From the NCBI RefSeq assembly GCF_004570345.1, contig NZ_SPQM01000047.1, positions 1 through 33,288 on the forward strand: 33,288 nt of DNA. Direction: 5' to 3'. The stretch is from Blastococcus sp. CT_GayMR20 (lineage in GTDB: Bacteria; Actinomycetota; Actinomycetes; Mycobacteriales; Geodermatophilaceae). The position numbers were made by a program, and so were the translations under genes. The notes beneath the pieces were generated by a model. That model searched no databases. It saw only the letters and a list, made by a program, of their open reading frames with translations, and was not told where the DNA came from. Shown piece by piece: positions 28,102-33,288 of the stretch. The number at the start of each line of letters is the position of its first letter. The stretch's first letter is position 1.

Positions 28102-28681
28102 CCGAGAAGCAGGCCTGCGACCAGCGGACGACGACCGGCCGCTGCAGCCAGCGGACGGCGGCGTGCGCCATCCAGGTCAGGGTGAGCAGCCAGGCCAGTG
28201 CCACGGCGACGTCGATGGCGCAGAGCAGCAGTGACCAGCCGAGCGGCGACTGTCCCGCCGGGATGAACTGCGGCACGACGGCGACGTAGAAGAGCCCGAT
28301 CTTCGGGTTCAGCAGGTCGCTCATCAGCCCGGCGGTGAAGGCCGGGCGCAGGCTGGGCGCACCCCCGCCGGCCGGCACGGCAACCGGGGCCGCGCGCCGG
28401 AGGGCGCCGGTCACCACGGGGACGACGCCCAGCACGACGAGGTACGCGGCACCGGCGAGCCGGATGGTGTCGTACGCCGCGTCCGACCGGGACACGACGG
28501 CGGCCAGTCCGACGGCAGTGGCGGCGCCCCAGGTCAGTGCGCCCGCCGCCGCCCCGAAGGCGGTCGCCGCTCCGGAACGGGGACCGCCCCGGAGGGCACT
28601 GCCCAGGACGAGGACGTCGTCCGGTCCGGGTGTCAGTGACAGCACGACCGTGAGGACCAGGAAAGCCGGCAGCCCGTCCAT
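28058..28681 (-). CDS. LysE-family amino-acid/metabolite exporter
   Basis: The 207-residue protein has about six TM helices. The N-terminal LSLTPGPDDVLVLGSALRGG is the RhtB/LysE signature, and the middle GLMSDLLNPKIGLFYVAVVPQF holds the conserved NPK motif. Members export amino acids or related small molecules by proton antiport; the substrate is unknown. The ATG at 28681 has GAGG 6 bases upstream, but that site lies in the arm of a 10-bp hairpin (28688-28717), suggesting control of translation. It overlaps the repeat-protein gene at the 3' end. Confidence 0.93.
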   Translation of the reverse strand: MDGLPAFLVLTVVLSLTPGPDDVLVLGSALRGGPRSGAATAFGAAAGALTWGAATAVGLAAVVSRSDAAYDTIRLAGAAYLVVLGVVPVVTGALRRAAPVAVPAGGGAPSLRPAFTAGLMSDLLNPKIGLFYVAVVPQFIPAGQSPLGWSLLLCAIDVAVALAWLLTLTWMAHAAVRWLQRPVVVRWSQACFSVSLVVLGGSVALGT

Positions 28682-28687
28682 CGCACA

Positions 28688-28717
28688 CCTCGTCCCGTAG
28701 GGCCTGCCGGGACGAGG
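28688..28717 (-). promoter_or_regulatory. Hairpin sequestering the LysE ribosome-binding site
   Basis: CCTCGTCCCG (28688-28697) and CGGGACGAGG (28708-28717) form a perfect 10-bp stem with a 10-nt loop. In the minus-strand mRNA the 3' arm contains the GAGG Shine-Dalgarno sequence, ending 6 bases before the start codon. It could be a cis-regulatory RNA hairpin or a protein operator. Confidence 0.55.
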
Positions 28718-28748
28718 AGCAGCGACGGGGCTCGGATGCGTCGAGGTC

Positions 28749-28781
28749 GGCCGGGCGGCGCGGCGCTCGCCGGGCCCGGCC
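28749..28781 (-). terminator. GC-rich hairpin after the RibD/DHFR-like gene
   Basis: GGCCGGGC (28749-28756) pairs perfectly with GCCCGGCC (28774-28781). The loop contains a further GGCG/CGCC pairing. It lies 28 bp after the stop in the direction of transcription, so it is a likely terminator. Confidence 0.55.
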
Positions 28782-28809
28782 GGAGCCGCTGCGGAGAGTG
28801 AGCGTGCGG

Positions 28810-29358
28810 TCAGTCGACCCGGTAGCGCAGGTGCGTGACGTTCGGGGCGTCGACCACCCTGATGGGGGCCAGGCGTGCGGCCGCCCCGGTGCGCTCGAAC
28901 AGCGGCACCCCGTCGCCGAGCAGGACCGGGACGACGTGCAGCTGCACCTCGTCGACGAGGCCGGCAGCCAGCGCCTGGCGGGCGATGTCCGCGCCGCCGC
29001 CGATCGTGGCGAACCGGTCGCCGGCCGCGTCCCGGGCGCGCTGCACCGCCTCGCGGACACCCTCGGTCACGAAGACGAACTCGACCGGCCCGGCCGGGGC
29101 GGGCCGCGGCGGCCGGTGGGTGACCACGACGTGGGGGACGTCGTAGGGCGTCTCGTCCCAGCCCTGGGCGTCGTCGGCCGTGCCGTAGGCGCCGCGGCCG
29201 ATCACGATCGACCCGGTCGTCGCCACCAGCTCGGCGACCACCGGCCGGCTGGCGTCGGAGGGATCGAAGTACCAGTCGTAGAGGCCACCGTCGGCCCCGC
29301 CGGGCCCGCAGATCAGCCCGTCGAGCGAGATCGCCATGTCGAGCAGCACACCGGCCAC
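28810..29358 (-). CDS. Dihydrofolate-reductase-like / RibD C-terminal domain protein
   Basis: The ~182-residue single-domain protein of the RibD-C/DHFR fold has MAISLDGLICGPGGADGGLYDW at the N-terminus (the SLDG segment), SIVIGRGAYG (strand plus nucleotide loop), FATIGGGADIARQALAAGLVDE with the NADPH-binding GGG loop, and VQLHVVPVLLGDGVPLF. Such proteins are NADPH-dependent reductases of unknown substrate, common in actinobacteria. The GTG at 29358 is preferred because GGGGGAG lies 6 bases upstream; a GTG at 29364 abuts it. It is followed by a terminator-like hairpin. Confidence 0.88.
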   Translation of the reverse strand: MAGVLLDMAISLDGLICGPGGADGGLYDWYFDPSDASRPVVAELVATTGSIVIGRGAYGTADDAQGWDETPYDVPHVVVTHRPPRPAPAGPVEFVFVTEGVREAVQRARDAAGDRFATIGGGADIARQALAAGLVDEVQLHVVPVLLGDGVPLFERTGAAARLAPIRVVDAPNVTHLRYRVD

Positions 29359-29389
29359 CCGCACCTCCCCCGTGGTCGGCCGGGACGGA

Positions 29390-29623
29390 CTACTGGACGG
29401 CGCTGTCCGGCGGCGGGAGCTGGTAGGTCAGCTGCTCGTCCACCGAGGCCACACCCTCGACACCGGTGAGCGCCGGACGGCTGTCGGCCGGCGCCGAGCC
29501 GGTGATGATGCCGAGCCCGTCCAGCACCTGGTCGACCTGCATGCCCTGGGCACGGAGCGCCTGCGCGACGTCGTCGATCGCCGTCAGGTGCCCGTCGTCG
29601 ACGGTCACACTCAGCTGCACCAT
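29390..29623 (-). CDS. Small I9-propeptide-like protein downstream of the subtilase
   Basis: The 77-residue cytoplasmic protein has a predicted beta-alpha-beta-beta-alpha-beta order: QLSVTV strand, AIDDVAQALRAQG helix, VDQVLDGLGIITGSAP hairpin, SRPALTGV helix, and VASVDEQLTYQLPPP strand. This is the layout of the peptidase inhibitor I9 (subtilisin propeptide) domain, including the late G-V-x-x-V-D/E segment. It begins 27 bp after the S8 peptidase in the same direction. It may act as a separate chaperone or inhibitor of that protease. The fold call is by pattern, so moderately sure. Confidence 0.78.
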   Translation of the reverse strand: MVQLSVTVDDGHLTAIDDVAQALRAQGMQVDQVLDGLGIITGSAPADSRPALTGVEGVASVDEQLTYQLPPPDSAVQ

Positions 29624-29650
29624 GCCCCGGACGTTACGCCCGGACCGGCC

Positions 29651-30976
29651 TCACTGGGGAGCCAGCGCGAGCCCGCTGCCGACGTCCAGCGAGGGCTGGA
29701 GGAGCCGCTCGCTCTCCGTGCAGAGGGTCGCCCAGAGCTCCAGGCCCCGGCGGCCGGTCGCCTCGGCCCAGAGTGCGGCCAGCCCCGCCACGTGGGGAGT
29801 GGCCATGCTGGTCCCGCTGATGGTGCGGTAGCGGGTGGGCATCGGCCACGACGAGTAGACCTGCCAGCCGGGACCGGCGATGTCGACCTGCCCACCGCGC
29901 GCGGGCAGGCTCCGGGCGGAGAAGTAGGCCATGCCCAGCTGCATGTCCAGCGCCCCGACCGCCATGATCTCGACGCTGTTGGCCGGCGCGCCCACGAAGC
30001 CGAAGTTCCCCGCGCGGCGATCGGCGTTGTTGCCGGCCGCGGCGATGATCAGCGAGCCCCGCTGCAGCGCACGGGCGCCGGCCGCCGAGTACGGCGGGTG
30101 GGCCTGCTGCACGTTGGCGCCCAGCGACATGGAGATGACCGGGCAGCGGTTGGTCACCGCCCAGTTGATGCCGGCGAGGATCCCGGCGTCCGAGCCGCTG
30201 CCGCTGTTGCTGAGCACCTTGCCGGCGAAGATGTCGGCCTCGTAGGCGACGCCGTAGCGGGGGCCGGTGGACGGCGTCCGCGGTCCGCACGAGGTACCGA
30301 TGCAGTGGGTGCCGTGGCCGTGGCCGTCCTGCGCCTGCTCGCCCTGCACGAACGACTGCGCGGTCACGTTCCGGCCGGCGAAGTCGGGATGCCCCAGGTC
30401 GAACCCGGTGTCGAGGACGGCCACCTTGATCCCGCGCCCGGACCGTGGCGTCGACAACGCCTTCGTCGCCTGGATGCCCCACGTCGCCTGGGGCGTGTCC
30501 GCGAACAGGGCGCTCCCGGGAGGGGCCGCGACCTGGGCCGTGCCGGAGCCGTCGGGCTGGAGGAGGCGGCCGGCGAGATCGTTCACGCCGTCCCGGTAGG
30601 CCTGGGCGTACCCCTCGACGTCCCGGTGGAGGACGTGGTGCACCAGTTCCGGGGAGACCGACAGGACCGGCCGGCTCTCCGCGACCGCCGCCTGCAGCGC
30701 CCCCATCTGTCCGACGTCGGCCGACACGACCGCGATGCCGAGTTCGGCGAAGACCGTCGCCTGGGCGTCCTGCAGGGCATCCGGCGAGACCTCTCCCCCG
30801 GAGAAGTCTCGCGAGTCCGCGACGCTGGAGATGCCGGCGTGCTCCCAGTTGATGGACGGCTCGTCGTCGCCCTGGGCGAAGACGACGATCTGGCGGCCGG
30901 TGGTCTCCGGTGGCGGACCGGACCACGCCCGCCCGTCGGACGGTCCGGCCGTTGCTTCGAATCGCGGATCGATCAC
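29651..30976 (-). CDS. S8-family subtilisin-like serine peptidase without signal peptide
   Basis: The 441-residue protein has the catalytic triad Asp189 (VAVLDTGFDLGHPDF), His221 (GHGHGTHCIGT) and Ser390 (ISGTSMATPHVAGLAALWA), with oxyanion Asn316 (AAAGNNA). Residues ~28-116 (QIVVFAQGDDE to PELVHHVL) look like a built-in I9-type prodomain. There is no Sec or Tat signal and no TM helix, so the enzyme is probably intracellular or released by another route. The ATG at 30976 opens the gene. It is followed by the small I9-like gene and divergent from the UPF0303 gene. Its substrate could be intracellular proteins or a paired partner; unknown. Confidence 0.93.
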   Translation of the reverse strand: MIDPRFEATAGPSDGRAWSGPPPETTGRQIVVFAQGDDEPSINWEHAGISSVADSRDFSGGEVSPDALQDAQATVFAELGIAVVSADVGQMGALQAAVAESRPVLSVSPELVHHVLHRDVEGYAQAYRDGVNDLAGRLLQPDGSGTAQVAAPPGSALFADTPQATWGIQATKALSTPRSGRGIKVAVLDTGFDLGHPDFAGRNVTAQSFVQGEQAQDGHGHGTHCIGTSCGPRTPSTGPRYGVAYEADIFAGKVLSNSGSGSDAGILAGINWAVTNRCPVISMSLGANVQQAHPPYSAAGARALQRGSLIIAAAGNNADRRAGNFGFVGAPANSVEIMAVGALDMQLGMAYFSARSLPARGGQVDIAGPGWQVYSSWPMPTRYRTISGTSMATPHVAGLAALWAEATGRRGLELWATLCTESERLLQPSLDVGSGLALAPQ

Positions 30977-31216
30977 TGCTCCCCCTCGAGACGGAACCCG
31001 GGCTGCGGGAGGGCGACTGTGCCCCGTGCCTCCGACAATCTGCGGGCGTTCGCGGGAGGAAGGGTGTTCCGGTGCAGGTCAGCGCACCAGGGGCCGCGCC
31101 GCCGTCCGGAACTCCCCCACCCTGCGGCGGCGTTCCGTCACCGACCGTCAACCGTCGGCGACCGCCCGGACCTACCCATGGCGGAAGGCTCCCCGCCGTC
31201 CCGGTAGGAAGGGGCC

Positions 31217-31696
31217 ATGACCGCGTCCCCGTACTCCCTCGCCGATCTCGATGCGGAAGAGGAGGAGTTGCAGTTCGGCAGCTTCACCAACGACGACGCC
31301 TGGGAGCTGGGCTCCGCCCTCGTGAGCGCCGCACGTGCGACCGCCGCACCCGTCGCCATCGAGATCAGCCGGAACCACTCCCGGCTGTTCTACGCCGCAC
31401 TGACCGGGGCGACGCCGGACAACGCCTCGTGGATCGAGCGCAAGACGCGGGTGGTCAACCGCTTCGGCCACAGCTCGCTGCACGTCCGCCAGGCGTTCGT
31501 GGAGCGCGGGACGACGTTTGAGGAGGCGCTGGGCCTCGACCCCGCGTTGTACGCCGCGCACGGCGGGGCCTTCCCCGTCCTCGTCCGCTCGGTGGGGCAG
31601 GTCGGCGTGGTCGTGGTGTCGGGACTTCCCCAGATCGACGACCACCGGATGGTCGTCGGCGCCCTGCGCGCGTTCATGGCGCGCCACGGCGAGTAA
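31217..31696 (+). CDS. UPF0303 / heme-degrading-domain protein
   Basis: The 159-residue protein matches the UPF0303 (HbpS/GlcG-like) family closely: LADLDAEEEELQFGSFTNDDAWELG, APVAIEISRNHSRLF, TPDNASWIERKTRVVNRFGHSS, GLDPALYAAHGGAFPV and VVVSGLPQIDDHRMVVGALR. The family has a profilin-like fold that binds heme or small ligands in some members; its exact function is unknown. The ATG at 31217 is preceded by AGGAAGGGG. The 240-bp gap to the divergent peptidase holds no further gene that I can see. Confidence 0.92.
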   Translation: MTASPYSLADLDAEEEELQFGSFTNDDAWELGSALVSAARATAAPVAIEISRNHSRLFYAALTGATPDNASWIERKTRVVNRFGHSSLHVRQAFVERGTTFEEALGLDPALYAAHGGAFPVLVRSVGQVGVVVVSGLPQIDDHRMVVGALRAFMARHGE

Positions 31697-31750
31697 CCCG
31701 CTCCCTTCTGGGTCGGCGCGAAGAAAACGGACCTGCACGGTCTCCCCACC

Positions 31751-31773
31751 TGATATGACCTTGCGTCACATCA
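31751..31773. promoter_or_regulatory. Near-perfect 9-bp dyad upstream of the 2-TM/hydrolase pair
   Basis: TGATATGAC (31751-31759) and GTCACATCA (31765-31773) pair at 8 of 9 positions around CTTGC. The site is AT-rich compared with its surroundings and overlaps a TATGAC that could serve as a -10. It ends 16 bp before the ATG at 31790. It looks like a repressor operator. Confidence 0.5.
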
Positions 31774-31789
31774 ACGGGGGAGCCGGATC

Positions 31790-32242
31790 ATGCTGGAAAG
31801 CATCAAGAAGGCGGTCACGGGAGACGCCACCACGGATGTCATCAAGTCCGGGACCCTGCTGACGACGCGTGGCCTCGGCGTGGTGGCCGTCGGCCTCATC
31901 GGTACGTTCTTGTTGCTCGACGAACTTGGCGGCACTGGCCCGTGGGCGTCGTTGGACACCTCTCAGAAGCTGCTGTTCGTACTCGGCTGCGGGGCGATAT
32001 GGGCACTGGTCGCGGCAGCTGACGCGGTAGCCCGGGGCCTGGCCACCGCTGCCACGCAGCCGGTTCTCACGGCGATGCCGCCAGGCCTGGTCGCGGTGCG
32101 GACGACGGGTGTCGACTCGCCCGGCTGGGCTGTCGCCGCGATCCAGGTCCCACGGGTGGCCGGCGACGAGAAACCGAAGTTCCTCGTCATCAAGGCGAAC
32201 GCACATGAATGGGTGAGCGCCGACGATCTGGATTTCTCGTGA
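31790..32242 (+). CDS. Unknown small 2-TM protein coupled to a hydrolase
   Basis: The 150-residue protein is not one I recognise. An amphipathic N-terminus (MLESIKKAVTGDATTD) precedes TM helices at ~28-48 (GLGVVAVGLIGTFLLL) and ~60-84 (LLFVLGCGAIWALVAAADAV). A beta-rich C-terminal segment follows (WAVAAIQVPRVAGDEKPKFLVIKANAHEWV). GC content is lower than in most of the window. The ATG at 31790 has GGGGGAG about 7 bases upstream, and the stop overlaps the next gene's GTG by 4 bp. This tight coupling suggests it anchors or regulates the hydrolase at the membrane. Confidence 0.75.
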   Translation: MLESIKKAVTGDATTDVIKSGTLLTTRGLGVVAVGLIGTFLLLDELGGTGPWASLDTSQKLLFVLGCGAIWALVAAADAVARGLATAATQPVLTAMPPGLVAVRTTGVDSPGWAVAAIQVPRVAGDEKPKFLVIKANAHEWVSADDLDFS

Positions 32243-33288
32243 CCGCCGATCCCTCCACCACGGAGGACATCGGCAACGACGCGAAGAACGGCCTCCTCGT
32301 CTACGTCCCCGGGATGGGATCGCCCCGGAACTCCGCCTTTCTCGACCGACTTCGCGCGGACCTGGGCCCGACGTGGCAGGTGCGGAAGTGGGAGCACGGA
32401 CTGGTCCCGTGGGGTACCGACCGCATGGAGGACGTCGCCCGCCGGCTGGCCGTGCAGATTCGCACATGGGCCGGCGACAACGGCATCGGCGAACCCGTGG
32501 ACCGGGTCGTCCTCGTGGGACACAGCGTGGGAGGGCTGCTCGTCCGGCAAGCGTTCCTGCTCGACGCCGACCGGATGAGGTCGGGCGAGGACAGGAAGCC
32601 GTACGCCTGGACGACGAAGGTCAGCCGGATCACCCTGCTCGCCGCGCCGAACGCCGGCTTCGACTCGCGGCGCCTACCACTGTGGCTGCGCATTCCCTTC
32701 TCGGTCGCGGCCGCAGTTCGGTCCCTGACCGTGGAACAGTTGCAGAAGGGTTCGGCCTTCATCACCGAACTACGCCTCCGATGGGTCGACGCCTTCCGCC
32801 GGACCGACTGGCCCCGGCCCGTCGTCGTCCAGGTGCTGGGCGACCACGACGACCTGGTCTTCGCCGAGGACAGCGTCGACATCGTGTACATGCACGGCGC
32901 GACCCAGATGGAGGTACCCGGCGCCAGGCATGGCGACCTGGCCGATCTCGACTCGGCCACCGATGTGGGCGAGCGGTTCGGGCTGCTGTGGTGTGCTCTC
33001 TTCGGATCGTTCGACAGCGGTCGCCTCGCCGCGCGAGACCCCCTACCCGGGCCTGCCTTCATGATCCTGCACGGAATACGGACCCGGAGCTACGCCGGAT
33101 GGGTGGGCCAGCTCTCCGACGGACTCACCGCAGGACCGGGGCCTGCACCCGCAGTTTTCGCTCCCAGCTACGGCTTCTTCAGCGCCATCGACTTCGCCCT
33201 CCCGTTCAGCCGGAGCCGAAACCTGCGGCACTTCCTCCATTGGTACGGCCAGCTTCACGTCGAGTACGAGGAAAAGAGCTTCGCCGGC
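32239..33288 (+). CDS. Tandem alpha/beta-hydrolase protein (3' end outside window)
   Basis: The frame is open from the GTG at 32239 to the window end: 350 residues seen, incomplete. The first alpha/beta-hydrolase domain (residues ~18-255) has LLVYVPGMGSP near the oxyanion hole, nucleophile Ser96 in VLVGHSVGGLLV, acidic residues D204/D205 in GDHDDLV and His231 in GARHGDL, so it looks catalytically complete. A second domain begins at ~271 with FMILHGIRTRSYAGW, then APSYGFFSAIDFALPF, resembling another esterase-type hydrolase whose nucleophile would lie beyond the window. There is no signal peptide. It overlaps the 2-TM gene by 4 bp. A lipase, esterase or lipid-acting effector is the likely class; the substrate is unknown. 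Confidence 0.82.
   Translation, partial: MTADPSTTEDIGNDAKNGLLVYVPGMGSPRNSAFLDRLRADLGPTWQVRKWEHGLVPWGTDRMEDVARRLAVQIRTWAGDNGIGEPVDRVVLVGHSVGGLLVRQAFLLDADRMRSGEDRKPYAWTTKVSRITLLAAPNAGFDSRRLPLWLRIPFSVAAAVRSLTVEQLQKGSAFITELRLRWVDAFRRTDWPRPVVVQVLGDHDDLVFAEDSVDIVYMHGATQMEVPGARHGDLADLDSATDVGERFGLLWCALFGSFDSGRLAARDPLPGPAFMILHGIRTRSYAGWVGQLSDGLTAGPGPAPAVFAPSYGFFSAIDFALPFSRSRNLRHFLHWYGQLHVEYEEKSFAG

Noticed and set aside
29634..31151. Second long minus-strand frame over the subtilase
   Set aside because: It is a frame-shifted shadow with Arg/Gly/Pro-rich translation; the subtilase frame holds the catalytic motifs.
32301..33062. Minus-strand frame opposite the tandem hydrolase
   Set aside because: The plus frame has a nucleophile elbow, a complete triad and continuous coding to the window end; the minus translation is Ser/Arg-rich without motifs.

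Overview
The window is a dense, very GC-rich stretch of a high-GC actinobacterium. The evidence is GC near or above 70 percent, heavy use of GTG and TTG starts, 4-bp GTGA/ATGA overlaps, actinobacterial-type LutABC and paa gene sets, and weak -35 with TANNNT -10 promoters. The gene repertoire resembles Geodermatophilaceae-like genomes, but that placement is an inference. There are no rRNA or tRNA genes, CRISPR arrays, IS elements or phage genes that I can support. The window starts inside a LuxR-type regulator and ends inside a tandem alpha/beta-hydrolase gene.

Region 1 (1-6.9 kb): the 3' part of a TPR/LuxR regulator converges on a receiver-like/thioredoxin-reductase-like flavoprotein that lacks the CxxC. 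This is divergent from a DUF1330 gene, and both start codons look leaderless. Then comes lutA-lutB-lutC (L-lactate oxidation), translationally coupled, followed by about 300 bp of structured intergenic DNA.

Region 2 (6.9-14.1 kb): a TetR repressor with a perfect dyad operator just upstream and its DHA2-type 14-TM drug exporter. A strong two-part hairpin then separates it from a convergent Zn-dependent alcohol dehydrogenase. Next are an ATP-grasp gene without a clear start codon, a divergent AMP-dependent acyl-CoA ligase coupled to an NTF2-like protein, and an unknown two-TM protein overlapping the next gene.

Region 3 (14.1-20.5 kb): the phenylacetate module. A PaaR-like TetR gene and paaK run leftward. 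paaA-B-C-D-E plus a FlK-type thioesterase run rightward. A dyad operator sits exactly in the -35/-10 spacer of the paaK promoter. A 19-bp perfect inverted repeat lies inside the 5' end of paaD. The beta-oxidation-like paa genes (paaG, paaZ, paaH, paaJ) are not in the window.

Region 4 (20.5-27.6 kb), all leftward: a DrrAB-type ABC exporter coupled to three small proteins (SnoaL-like, beta-barrel, EthD-like); a membrane diguanylate cyclase with an I-site; a DoxX-like membrane protein; a conserved hypothetical; and a formaldehyde-dehydrogenase-like Zn-ADH.

Region 5 (27.7-33.3 kb): a striking small protein built of xSx tripeptide repeats; a LysE exporter whose ribosome-binding site is buried in a hairpin; a RibD/DHFR-like reductase; a signal-less subtilase followed by a small I9-propeptide-like protein; a UPF0303 protein; and finally a lower-GC pair made of a 2-TM protein with an upstream dyad and an overlapping, at least 350-residue tandem alpha/beta-hydrolase. 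This last pair, and the subtilase/I9 pair, are the best candidates for little-described systems.
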